A DNA stretch of 64,000 nucleotides from Capsicum annuum. Taxonomy: Eukaryota; Streptophyta; Magnoliopsida; Solanales; Solanaceae. The notes below the pieces were generated by a model, which made no database searches, was not told the origin of the DNA, and worked only from the letters and a program-made list of their open reading frames with translations. Positions 10,046 through 21,400 of the stretch are shown one piece after another. The DNA lies in assembly GCF_002878395.1 (NCBI RefSeq), contig NC_061118.1, forward strand, positions 85,758,521 to 85,822,520, written 5' to 3'. How positions within the stretch are numbered: position 1 is the stretch's first letter; each line of letters begins with the position of its first letter. The translations under genes and the position numbers were made by a program.

Positions 10046-12018
10046 TGTAATGACCGAAAATCACCTCCCTGGATGTAACACGGTGCTTAGGGATACAAGT
10101 AGCCCCAAGCTAACCCTTTGAGCCTATCACTTCTCATAATAACTCATTCAAGAAGGAATATACAAAACACTTGCACTGTCATATCAAATGAAAGGAAATA
10201 TGAAGGTAATACTCGGTCCCAACAAACATAAAACTAGAAATCTCACCACAACCACAGTTTGATAACTAGTTTGACAAAGCCTCTACTACTCCATGAACTC
10301 GAGAGCAATTGGGAGAGGTCCCCAACTGACTCAAACTAAACTAAAAGTAATAACATAAACACTCAAATACTAAAATGTCTAAAGATAGGTCCTCAAACCA
10401 TGAGGACTCACCACTGTAGAAATATAGATGAAGGTACTCGGGAATCACTGACGAGGCTGCGACTGAGCACCTGAACCTATATTATAAGACAATGTATCAC
10501 ATAGACGTATATGTGGATCAACACTTGGGAATGTACTGAGTATATGGGGGTGTATGCATTTACATAAAACAATATCAATACTCTTTAATCAAATCATACA
10601 TGCAAATAGGAATGACTCACATGGCTTGAATACGTTTGAAATTGCAAAGCTCATAGATCATGTAGAATGAAGTATGTAACACAAATCTCGTAAGTCATTA
10701 TACTTTGGCTTTAAAATTTGTGCTCTCCTATTATTCTCATTACCTATAGGATGAAGGATCTTTAAACAATACTTTCAACTCATGCATATATCTCATGGAG
10801 AGTAAAACTTCTTTATTGCTCAAAAACTTATAACTCTTTTGAACTCAAACACTTGAAACACGAAATCATATGACTTTGGTTTAAAAACTGATGATCAACT
10901 CTTATTAGTAGAGAAATCTACTTCCTTCTTTGGAAAATACTAAAAAGCAATTCGTTCACTTTAGAAAATATCTAATCTCAAAGCTTTATGGAAAATATTC
11001 TATCTCAATGGAAAATACTTTAGCTTAGGTAGGTTCTCTTAACTGACATATACCATGCGAGCTACATGGATTCCAACGTCTTATTCTCCTAAGGAAGAAA
11101 AGTCATATTGGGGAGAGGCGTCATACTCTTTCCAAGGAGTATAACCTCACCTCAGTGATCACTTATCTCAGTCTCAGGCCCAATCATCTTGGCCTCAGGC
11201 CTAAAATCTCAAACCTATGGTGGCACGTAGTTCTGAGGTAAGAAACTGTGGTAACTTACCCAACTTAGTACTAAATACTACTCCCTTTAGTTTATCTTGC
11301 TCATCTCATAGAAATCTAATTTCAAAATAATCTCATGGTTCATAAGAACCCAATAATCAAATCTGTAATCTCATGTGGTAGAGTGGATTTCAAAACTCTA
11401 TGACCATTAGGTCAAAATATTTCTCAATAATATCAAAATACTCAAATCATGGGTGCTTATAGAATAATAGTTCATAAAATTGCAAGTCTGAAGTAGGGCT
11501 TAATGACCCATAATTCAATCTCCAGTTAAAACTCATCATAATGCATAATAGATAGCATATAGATTCTTAATTCATGTAAAAATCTGGAAGTTACAGCAAT
11601 TTGTCTCAAAATATAAACTTACTAATATACTTCAATTTCTAGAATTGAAGCTCTTAAATTCTCAAGGAGTAACAACATAGGGTATAAAGCCAACTTCAAT
11701 TTCTTAAGAAAACATGCAAAATCATGCTATTTGACTTTCAATTCATGAGAAACATCAAGATATTGCAATCAATAACAATGGTGAAAAACCCTAATTCAAT
11801 ATCATGTAAAATCACATAGATAGCAGAAAATTATAGTTTAAATAAGTATTTGGCAAAAAGGGTGAAAGAATTACCCTTGTTCAAAATCCCACATACCTTA
11901 GATTATGAAATTGGATGAACAAGCTTGCTTCAAACTCTTCTTCTTACTCTTGAGAGAGGGTTCTTAAAACTCTTGGAGAAGGGTTTTAGATTGATCATGA
12001 GGGAGAAACCCTAGCTCT

Positions 12019-12026
12019 CTTATATT
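12019..12026 (-). promoter_or_regulatory. TATA-like box of LTR A
   Basis: AATATAAG on the minus strand, followed by CT-rich leader-like sequence and preceded by the CpG-rich U3 block. Confidence 0.5.
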
Positions 12027-12127
12027 TTGGATGATGAATGATGTCATTTGCTTTATTTGGAATATATTTGGTTGATAAAAGAGTGGAAAGACTGAAGAGT
12101 CCCTTTTAAAAATGACTTAAAATACTA

Positions 12128-12450
12128 AACGAGGGCTGCGACAGTCGGAGCGATGGTCCGTCGGATCGTCCATCGCATGTCGGTTAGAAAAAGAATACAC
12201 TGCCTCGATGTAACAGTCTCAGCGATAGTCCATTGCAAACTCGACAGTCCATCGAATCGTTCATCACATGTTGGCCAGGATGAGGCCACACTGCCTCAGC
12301 AGCAACGGTCTTAGCAACGGTCCATCATTGTCTTAACGGTTCGTTATCCTGGCCATCGCACTTGGGCCAGAAAAGGGAGTTACTACCTTTGTTGCGATGG
12401 TCTAGGTGACTGTCCATCGCACACTCGACGGTCAGTCAACCTGTCCATCG
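12128..12450. repeat. Iterated GTCCATCGCA motifs in U3 of LTR A
   Basis: GTCCATCGCA or close variants occur near 12168, 12229, 12251, 12353, 12412 and 12448, mixed with CGACAGTCC/CGACGGTC. CpG density is well above the flanking AT-rich LTR. Confidence 0.8.
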
Positions 12451-12703
12451 CATCTGGGCAGTTTCAATAACTCAAGGTAAAATGGCCATAACTTCCCACC
12501 TCAATGCCAGATTTGGACAAAATTGGTATTGTTGGACAACTATTTCAATTTTCTACACTCTAGGAAGTCATTTTCATGAAAATTCAACAAGATTAAAACA
12601 CTAATCACTTAGGAAGTCTCTTCTCAATCTTTTAGGTCCATAATTACACTTCACTTGACACGCTCAAGGCTTAAACTACAAGGGAACTTTGTGGGGTGTT
12701 ACA

Positions 12704-12708
12704 AGTTC
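12704..12708. repeat. Target-site duplication AGTTC, right copy
   Basis: Directly after the LTR A terminus GTGTTACA; pairs with 359-363. Confidence 0.85.
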
Positions 12709-13839
12709 CTCCGCTTCTTATACTGACCATGGTGCAAATGACTATAGAATTTGCAAGGAGGATATAATAGTGCTGACTGGCCCGATTGGCCTGAAATTAG
12801 GCACCCTGTGCCCTAGAACTATTACTACTATGAAAACGCCGATCACCGGAGGGTGTTGGGTAAGGAGCACTAGCCGTCAAATAGTATTTAGGACTTCCTC
12901 AATTCTTCTTCTGAGATCATTTCCCACAATATCTACCATTCTTCTGCTGGCCTATACCCTGCTTTGAATGTCTAAATTTTTTACTCTGTCTTTCTCTATG
13001 TCATCTTGCTTTTCCTTTTCCATTTTAACTTGTTGCATATATACCACAAGCATAGAGATGTCTATATCCTTGTTCAATAATGCAACCTTGCTCTCCAAAA
13101 TCAAATCACGGGATAACCTAGAAGCAAATTTCCTCATTCTAGCCCTCATGCTAGACACTAACTTAGGAGCATATCTTGACAACTTATAAAATTTCAAGGC
13201 ATACTTATTTACTGTCATCCTGCCTTGCTTCAAATTTACGAACTCCTCATCTTTTACTTTCTCAACTCCTGAGAATAGAAGCAATTAAGAAAGGCACTCG
13301 AAAAATCATCCCTCAAAGCTGACTGAGCATAATCACATCTAGACTGATCCCACTCCTTACACCACTGATATGCCATATCTTTCAACTGATAAGCAGCAAA
13401 CTCCACACCCTCTACATCAGCAGCATGCATTACTCAAAAGATTTTTTCTTTTTCATCTATAAACCCTTGAGGATCCTCTTCAACCTTAGTACTAGTAAAA
13501 GTCAGAGGGTGTAACCTCATAAACTAGCAAACTCTAGTTGCCTCAGAAGAACTCACAACAATACCAGTAGGACCCAAATTTTGTGACTGAGATTTCACCA
13601 ACTGGGTCAATAGATGGATGAAGTGATGGAACTCAACATTGGTAGTATCTCCTGATGTGACTAAGCATGAGTGTCAACCTCAAAAGTACGATCAGTAGAG
13701 ATTGATGGAACTTCACGAGGGCAATCAGAAGAAACGACCCTAGATCGAGTTAGTACCCTAAAAGTAGGACAAGCTCCGTCCACATTGTCCTTAAACAGAA
13801 TAGCAGAGTTTACATAAATATCAATCTTCTTAGAGGCAT
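12709..13839 (-). pseudogene. Element C gag
   Basis: On the minus strand the ATG of an MPLRR-type start is at 13839, but the frame stops within about 12 codons. Downstream, 13284-12952 is open and contains VKDEEFVNLKQGRMTVNKYA, FYKLSRYAPKLVSSMRARM and KFASRLSRDLILESKVAL, the retrotransposon-gag capsid core. A degraded zinc-knuckle part follows to 12709, where the AGTTC-flanked insertion begins. It closely parallels elements I (46036-46862) and J (62630 downward). Confidence 0.85.
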
Positions 13840-14029
13840 AATTTGAAAGGCTAGGAAATGGGAATTAGTGAGATTCAAAACCTTAGAATTTATAGCCCAA
13901 AAATAAGAAAACAAGAAAGGGAAACATTCCTAAATGCCTTGTAGCCTCTCCCTTATAAGTGTGGCGCGTTACACACCTATAAAAGTACTTGACACGAATT
14001 TGTAGACACCCAATTTTCCATGAACCTAT
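13840..14029 (-). other. Element C untranslated leader
   Basis: Between primer site and gag start. It contains a GTGTAACGCGCC-type block (13960-13980) that is also found after the primer sites of A (9945-9960), F (35850-35870) and I. No ORF. Confidence 0.6.
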
Positions 14030-14043
14030 GCTCTAATATCAAA
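14030..14043 (-). other. Element C primer-binding site (decayed)
   Basis: TTGATATTAGAGC on the minus strand versus TTGGTATCAGAGC in elements I and J; it sits just outside the LTR end. Confidence 0.7.
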
Positions 14044-14626
14044 TTTGTCTCGATCCAAACTAGGGACTGGCTATGTCAGGCATCTCATGTCTGACGAGGA
14101 CCAAAGACCACCCCCATTTCCTAGCCAACAAAACACATCATACATTGATATGGACTGAAGTTCAAACATACAACAAGATAGAGTAACATAAGTTCCAAGG
14201 TTTTAAGTTATATCAATAACCACCAACCAATACTGATAACCAATACCAACTGCCAATACAACACCTAAGTCCATAGTACCTACAAAGCCTCTAAAAAACT
14301 AAATACCAATAAAGTGTTGGGTCATGTCCCCTACCATAACCAAAACAAGTTAAAAATAAAGTCTAAGACATAAGAAACCAATACATGAAATAAAGTATTC
14401 CAAAGTATGGAAGCTCAACACTTCAAGTCAACTCACGAACAATCCACGAACACCTAATCATTGTGTAGAAAATGTAGAAAAATTTCCAATGCGTACATCA
14501 CATAGGAAAACAATGTCTCGAGATTGTTAGTGGTTGGAGAGATATCATGTCACTCAAGAAATAGGGATAAAATAATTCCATGAGTAATAATTCAAAACTA
14601 GTCAAATCCAATATACATCATCAAAT

Positions 14627-14629
<3 letters not shown>

Positions 14630-14673
<44 letters not shown>

Positions 14674-14675
14674 AT
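14630..14675. repeat. (TA)n and (TGTA)n microsatellite
   Basis: About 16 TA units followed by three TGTA units and further TA. Confidence 0.95.
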
Positions 14676-15790
14676 ATAACATACCAGGGTAGGAAACAAG
14701 TCTAAGCATGAACTTTTAAAATTTCAATATGATTGTGTAGCATAACCATCATAATCTAGGCCCCCACGGGCTATATAGGCCCAGCTCTTGCCCAGCTAGA
14801 AGGGCCCCAATGCATGTAGCTGCACGAACCAAAGGATAACCATATGTCATATGCCTGATGGGGGACTCGAACCTCCAACATAAATCAAAAGTGATTTAAG
14901 AACCAATTTATATAACATAGGGGACTCAAACCTCCCAATCATATAATAGTAATAAGGGGGAATCTAAACTCCCAGTTATTTAGACCCCCATACTGGCTAG
15001 CATGGTTTTTGATGTTCGTCCCTCAGTACCTCCACTTTTATGGACACAACATATTTTTAAGCCGAATTAAAATATTTAACACATATCCCTAATTTATTGA
15101 ACCAATTATGAATTTACGTACCTCATTGGTATCATCATACAAATCCCACTTGCAAGTTCATTATCATGTCAAATCCATTAACCATCACACGGGTGAAATT
15201 CATGACCCCTTAGGTTCAATTAACATTTACACTGTGAATCCACATACCCCAAAGTTTAATAAAATCATACCATGGTGCATTAACCTTTTATGCCAATGTA
15301 TTAGTTCAACTAAGCAAGTCAAAACATATGACAAAGCCATGTATCATAATCAATTTCACATTTAGGTTGAAGGAACTCAATTTCCAAAATCATATGTCAA
15401 AGAAAAATTCATCACAATTGAGGAAAACATAATCCCTTTTATTATTCACCAATCCCATTCACCCCACAATTTTAAAATCATTAACAAAGCATGAATAATG
15501 CATAATAAACTAGGGGAAATAAATTTAAGAACCATTCATGTCAAAGCCCTTAACCATATCACAAGCCTTATTTCAAATCCATATAATTAACCATGTAAAT
15601 TCATGCATTAGATAAAATGAGTTTAAGGGTAGCATCACATGCCTGAAATACCCAAGATTATGGAGAGAATTCAACCCTTAATTCTCTACTTGACCCACTT
15701 CTTGGAAACCCTGGGTATTGATGCTTGAGATGATTTGAGAGAGAAAAGAGTGTATTTGATGTGTATTATAGATGAAAATAGGGCCCCGTG

Positions 15791-15800
15791 TATTTAAATA
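15791..15800 (-). promoter_or_regulatory. TATA-like box of LTR C
   Basis: TATTTAAATA followed on the minus strand by CACGGGGCCC; the position fits the U3/R border of the LTR. Confidence 0.5.
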
Positions 15801-16283
15801 GGTCTTGGGTTATTATTAGAATAATAGGTAAATATCTGAAATACCCTCATTAAAAGGCTGGAAAATACATCGCTAGTCATTATGGGTGACCTTAACACTC
15901 GTAGGGTCACCTTACGACTAGTTCCCCTCAGTCATAGTATGGATAGTGTCTCATACCACCAATAATATTCCATATATAAAAAGGACCATATAACTCATAA
16001 CGAGTCCATACGACTCATTACACCTTATTCATACTCAGGACAAAATACCTTGGGCATCACACTAGTTTTCTTACAGAAAGTACTACTAAAGTTGTTTAGA
16101 GTCTTTATGACTCATAACATGGTAGTCATGGTCAAAACAATGACTTAGACAAATTTCACAAGGAATGTTATGACTGGGTTTTATGACCCGTAATGACTCC
16201 CTATGACTTATAATAAGAGTCATAGTTTAGGTAGTAAGCTCAAAAATCAAAATTTTCAAAGGACCAACACGTGAAGTGTTTTA

Positions 16284-16628
16284 ATTTGCAACCATTAAGA
16301 AAGCAACCAAATAAAAGCAAACCATAATACATGCAAGAACACCATTATAAAATGAATTTTTAATTAAATTTCTTCATTAATTTGACACATCATTTTGCAA
16401 AGGTCAATGCTAACTAGGACATTAAGTTGGCCTTTATGTTTGCAGCTAAGCATTTTCATTTAAGAAGGCTGATGAATCAGTACTTCTTATTCGCGATAGA
16501 GTACTCCTTTAAATTTTGTGATCAGGGACACCACCTTGTGATCATGATTGAGGGTGAATTCCTTCTCTGTATTTGCATCCAGAGGCCCTGATAATGATCC
16601 CCTATACCATCTAAAGTGGTATAGGAAG
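16284..16628. other. Unassigned sequence between LTR C and LTR D, with a hairpin
   Basis: Flank of element C not matching any other part of the window. A 60-codon minus-strand open stretch (16669-16487) gives no family I recognise. A 48-base imperfect inverted repeat (16590-16637) lies at its right edge. It may be original target DNA or a piece of another repeat. Confidence 0.4.
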
Positions 16629-16637
16629 GTCATTATC
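16590..16637. repeat. Imperfect inverted repeat (hairpin)
   Basis: GATAATGATCCCCTATACCA and its near-complement around TCTAAAG; arms of 20 and 21 bases with few mismatches, abutting the truncated end of LTR D1. Confidence 0.8.
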
Positions 16638-18033
16638 AATAGCTCAACTTTCGTTGAGGTTGAATCCACGAGGAGAAAGATTTAGATTTTGAGTCCTACG
16701 AGTGTCAAAATAACTAAAAATATATCTAAAGTGTACACATCATAAAATACATAATGTAAAATTGTAGGGGGTGGGTGGGTAGTTTGGAAAATGATTTGGT
16801 TAATATCAAGTCAACCAACACACTATGATAACACTTTTGTTTTAGAATTCAATTTTGAAGGGATCTTGGTATTATGTATACCTAAGGGAAATTTGTGCAT
16901 AGGATCATGATAGCTTGGTGTAAGTTCTAAGCGTTGATGACATGGTAGGCTAGGTTCAAAGTCCTTGAGGAAAGTATTCCAACAAGGCCTCAAAGATATC
17001 ACTCCTTGACTCTTTTGAGTAGCCAACGAGTGTATCAATAAAAGCCACCAAAAACCTCAATTGGGCATCCCTATTTCTAGAAAAATTCCCATAACATAAC
17101 CTACTCTCCATCCACCCTTATTTCTAAGATGGCAAAAGATAGTAAGCTACATCTTTAATTGTGCACTATTGTTTTGTCCCCCTATAGCCCTCTTTCAAAG
17201 AAGCTATGGGTTCTCAATAGTTCACCCACATCCCTCTTTCAAGAATGATGAGAGATTTCAAGAGTTTAGGGTTTTTATATTTGGGGTTTTCACCCATAAA
17301 TCCAATCTATTTAAACCAAGCAATAGTGGAATCCATAATCAACAACAAATAATTACACAAACACATAATCACCTAAACATAATTGCACCTTAGTTCAGCA
17401 TAATCCCAAGACTATTGAATTTAGCTACTAATGAAGTAGAGAAAAAGAAATTTAGCAAAAGATTCAATCATGGCATCCATGAAAATAGAGAATATGGTTA
17501 ATCTTTCTTTTTTACACTTTAATTTTTCCAAACATAACTGGAAATTTTAAATATAAAAATGTCCCCAAATTCTATAATTCACCAAGTTTCCAATTTTTTA
17601 ATTCTCCCTATTCAATTTTTTCGTCTACGGAAAAAGATTTATGCCTTATATAGGAAGTGGAATTAGCAATGTCAAATTATAAAACTGCCCTGGGCCAAAA
17701 TCTTACTATGTCGTGATTGTGGAAACCTCGACCGCAATAGGATATATGTGTCGTGTTTGGTGACCAATCTTGACTGGCTGCTATAGCATCTCACAGACCG
17801 TGATCACGGTAATTGAGCTTGATCCATCCAGGGTGTACAGCTATGCACTTTTTCTCTTTTTTTGATCTCTATCTAGCTCAAGTACACATCTTTTTATTTC
17901 ATCACCTGTGTGCCTACAATAATGTGAAAATTAGTGTATTTAATTGCGGACATGTCTCATTTATGCTTTCAAATCATAATAGTGTGCAAAAATATTGAGA
18001 AAAAATAAGTGGTAAATTCGCCACTCACCAACA
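16629..18033 (-). repeat. Athila/Tat-like LTR, copy D1 (3' LTR)
   Basis: Minus-strand LTR starting after a PPT (AAGTTGGGGGTGTTGG at 18045-18030) and ending in a damaged GAGCTATTGATAATG. It matches the plus-strand LTR 23503-25023 in reverse; for example both carry the 'fields' GAGTGACATC/CAAGGACTTT...ACCTAGCCTACC (16930-17000 versus 24620-24690). Its U3 has the CpG-rich motif cluster at 17706-17815, including ACCGTGATCACGGT. Confidence 0.78.
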
Positions 18034-18045
18034 CCCCCAACTTAC
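18034..18045 (-). other. Polypurine tract of copy D1
   Basis: AAGTTGGGGGTG on the minus strand directly before the LTR start; plus-strand DNA synthesis primes at such tracts. Confidence 0.75.
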
Positions 18046-18407
18046 AACTTTGCTTGTCCGCTAGAAACACTACCTTTTACTATGAGAAAATGCACATGTA
18101 TTCCAAATTATATGAACAAATGATCATAATGACTTCAACTTGATTATCACCACAAATCACTCTACGAATATGGGCAAAACTATTTTTAAGACACCCCTTA
18201 ACATAAAATGCAATTTTGAAGGATACAAAAGTCTTCAAAGAGCAACCATGCGACAATCACTAATACTCTAAAAGTGACTCAACATTTAACCTCAACTACA
18301 ATATACTCCTTTTTCCTCATTTCTTGGGAGATGACAAAATCACCCACTTCAACTTGGTTGCATGCCTCCTCTTAAGAAAGAAAATTCGACATACCAAGTC
18401 ATCAAAT
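18046..18407 (-). other. 3' untranslated stub of element D1
   Basis: Matches 19400-19760 (same region beside LTR D2), including the blocks CTCAACTACA-ATATACTCC and ATCAAAT. Non-coding. It ends where the truncated LTR D2 begins. Confidence 0.65.
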
Positions 18408-19386
18408 GATGCCCAAGAAATAGAAATTCAATAATTTATCCTGATTTGTAAGACAACAAAAGGGAATAACTATTATCTATCTTATTATTTACAAATGCTC
18501 AACTCATCTGCATTCCTCTTTCAAGGATAATGTTGGATTTAGATTACCCACATTCCTCATTTACGGATGATGTGTAGATTTAGGAAATTTGATGTTTTCA
18601 CCAATAAATTCCATTTTAAAATCAAGCATTTGTAAGACTCAACAACATAAACTAATAATTGAAGATAACAATCACAACCTACACACTATTTCACCCCATT
18701 CAAACATAACCCCAAGAGGTAAAACTAGAAACTCATAAGAATAATGAACTATGATATACCAAAACCTTCTTCAAATTGATTCATGAATGATAAAAAGAAT
18801 GCAAATTCAAGCTTTAAATCTCAACAAATATTCAATGGAGTTTGATAATCCTCTACTTGGGAGTTATTCTAATGTAATCTTCACCCAAAATTAGTGTGTT
18901 TCCTTCATAATGGAAAATAGATGGTGGAAGAGAGTCCCAAAAAATTCTGATACCCTCAATAAGATAGGTTTGAGATTCTTAAGGGAACTTTGGGACATTT
19001 GTGTGCATTTACATCTATACCCATGGGCTATATTCCTGCTAGGTCACAATCACGGGAGCTTTTCCTCAATCGCGGCTACTATGACCGCAGTCAGAAATTA
19101 GTTATTGCGGTACTTTGACTAGCTTGACTGCCCTTCATCGCGGTCTGAGGACCACGATCACAGTAACTGAGGCTTGCTTCTACTCTAGGTTTTCAAGCTG
19201 TACTTCTTTTCTCCTTTTTATTCTTTTTATGTAAAATCCATATCTTTCCATATCATGAACTGTATGCTTGCAAAACATAGAAATTCGTGTATTTAATCAT
19301 AAATTTATTTCACTTATACATTCAAATCAGGGTAATGTGCATGAATGTTGAGTGCAAATGAGTGGTAAATGCACCACTCATCAACA
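18408..19386 (-). repeat. Athila/Tat-like LTR, copy D2 (truncated 3' LTR)
   Basis: Homologous to 29420-30396, the start-proximal two thirds of the LTR. The other third is missing at 18408. CpG-rich U3 motifs (ATCGCGG, ACCGCAG, CGCGGTC) occur at 19040-19165. A PPT abuts its start at 19387. Confidence 0.8.
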
Positions 19387-21099
19387 CCCCAAACTTAAAG
19401 ATTTGCTTGTCCTCAAGAATCACTACCTCTTACCATGAAATAATGCATATTTATGCCCAAATTAGATGATTTAATGATTACAATGACTTTAATAGTTACT
19501 ACCATAATTAGCTCTTCAAATATGGCCAAAGCTACTCTCCTGACATCCCTCAACATCATATACAATATTTAAGGATGCAATAGACTACAGATAGCAAACA
19601 TATAAAAATTACCTATACTCTAGAAATAACTGAACTTTGACCTCAACTACATTATACTCCTTTTCCCTCTTTTTTAGGGAGGTAAAAAAATCACCCTCCT
19701 CAAATTGTTTACATACCCCCTCACAAGAAGGGAAAAATTACACACACCAAGTTATCAAATATGTAACAAGGTATTTAAGTGCAAAACTCACTCTCTCTCT
19801 CTCTCTTAAGAGATCTCGATGCTAACAAGTACCATGCCATAGGCTTGCTCCTATTTTCACTTGCCACTACAATGAGTATACTTTGTTGGAGATCTCAAAA
19901 GGCTTTTTGAGCTTGTAATGTAGGTTGGGGTAGAGTAGTGTATCATTTACAAACATATGGATACACCCTCCTTGAACATCTACATCACATTCTTCCATCC
20001 AACATTTGGACATAGGCCACTTCTTTTCTTTATAAATGTGCCTACTTTTATTTCTTTGGTTCACCTATTTTTTTTTCATTTCTTTTTCTTTCATACTTCA
20101 TGCTTATCTTTCCTTTGTTGGGTCATTTATTTTTCTTACTCATTTATTCTTAATGCTTAAGCTTTTAGTCATTCACTCACAACTTCATGGCCCAAATTTG
20201 CCTAACCCAAACTTTACCACCCCTAACTTAGGCTTTTGTCCTTCATTTGCATTTTTGAGTTCAAGGAGGATAAGATTCAAAAGAGGGATAAGACTTGAAA
20301 GGCTCACAATTTGCAATGTGTTTCCCAAAAAAAGGTTTAAAGTCTCAAAGTGGGAGACTAGGGATAATATCTATGCAAAGGTAGTCTTTTTAGGCTAAAA
20401 TGGATTTCCAATGTCACAATGATGTCCTAGGACCATCTCACCAACTAACTACAATCAAAATTAGTCTTGAGAGACTAATGGTGAAAGTTCTAGATGGTAC
20501 AAGTTCACATGAGATTTGGAAAAATAAGCTCACCACGCATGGAAAGCAAATTCGCCAAGGGGGCTCAATAACTCCTCTCGCTAAAGACAAAACTTGAGTA
20601 AATACAAATTTTCACAAGCCAAAATTTTTGGAGTTACAAAAGAAGAAAAATTATTGTCACAAGGTTGCTCACGTCCATGTCCTTGATTTTTGAAAAATTT
20701 TGGACGGAGGGGATTTTTTTCTTTTTATTTGCACTGTGTACAATATGCTAATTAGGGCCCCAACCTAAGCCTTTGACTCATATTTTAGCTTTATCATGGG
20801 CAAACCAACCATATGACTACTCAATTTTTGCCATAGGTATAAATGCAATCCCAAATCCAAAATGTCACAGGTACTCAGACTTCCCTTTCAATTATGATCT
20901 TGATATGATAGGTACTAAGACTTTCCCTGTATCCATGGGTCAAAACCCAATCACAATACTTTTTCCTTAAGAATGTCATCACTCAATCTATCATAGGGAA
21001 AAGCTCCTAAGTTATCACCATAACCACAATAAATATAAATAAAAATAGAGGGTCTAAAAACACCTAAAATCAAACCAGATAACTAATCCATGAAATGTG
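19387..21099 (-). other. D2 polypurine tract and 3' untranslated region
   Basis: CTTTAAGTTTGGGG (19400-19387) is the PPT. The rest is long non-coding sequence typical of the 3' side of Athila/Tat elements. Segments recur inverted in the plus-strand copy: 20970-21000 is the reverse of 22135-22165. It includes a (CT)8 run at 19791-19806 and a T/C-rich stretch 20030-20160. Small ORFs here look accidental. Confidence 0.6.
19791..19806. repeat. (CT)8 microsatellite
   Basis: Sixteen bases of uninterrupted CT. Confidence 0.95.
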
Positions 21100-21400
21100 G
21101 GCACTTATAAGTCATCGGTTTCACAACTTACTAGAATTTTTAAGCCTAAATTATCATAATTTTTCGTTGATTTGTTGTTACTTTCTTACTTAATGCTCAA
21201 TTGTGTAGGTAACAATTGCAATAAAAAGATGAGCAATGAAACTTGATAAAAATGAGCTAAGGAGAAGGTGAAAGAGAAGAAATGTGAGTAAAAAGAACAA
21301 AAGCTGAAATTGCAACCCAAGCTAAATTTGATAGGAAAAAGATGTCTTGTCGCGACATCAACTAAGGTGCTTCTTGTGAGGTAACCCAAGAAATTTTTCT
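21100..21400 (+). repeat. Remnant of the 5' LTR of the plus-strand D copy
   Basis: TTATAAGTCATCGGTTTCACAA... matches the LTR start at 23507-23720 for about 220 bases, then only a CpG remnant (GTCGCGAC near 21350). TATA, R and U5 parts are missing. Confidence 0.7.

Larger units (their letters stand above)
988..12703 (-). mobile_element. Ty3/gypsy element A, chimeric copy
   Basis: Minus-strand gypsy element with 5' LTR (12703-10046), primer site, gag (9833-8870) and pol in the order protease, RT, RNase H, integrase (8610-5611), which is the Ty3/gypsy order. The end of integrase, the polypurine tract and the U3 half of the 3' LTR are absent. In their place sits an LTR of another family (5610-2267), followed by the terminal half of the A LTR (2265-988). 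The A LTR halves differ at roughly 15% of bases by eye, so the insertion is old. Together with the TRIM it forms the AGTTC-flanked block in element C. Confidence 0.85.
10046..12703 (-). repeat. Element A 5' LTR (2.66 kb)
   Basis: Bounded by TGTAATGACC on the left and GGGGTGTTACA on the right (minus-strand start TGTAACACCCC). Its left half matches the remnant at 988-2265. A TATA-type AATATAAG is at 12019-12026 on the minus strand, and a CpG-rich block of repeated GTCCATCGCA motifs lies upstream at 12128-12450. No coding sequence. Confidence 0.85.
14046..16283 (-). repeat. Element C 5' LTR (2.24 kb)
   Basis: Left end TGTCTCGATCC, right end near GTGTTTTAA; the same family as the LTRs at 47073-48093 (I), 48094-50239 and 62845-63747 (J). 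It holds a (TA)n tract at 14630-14661 and TATTTAAATA at 15791-15800 as the likely minus-strand TATA. The U3 part (15850-16250) is rich in GACTCAT/ATGAGTC-like words. The small ORFs inside show no recognisable protein. Confidence 0.8.
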
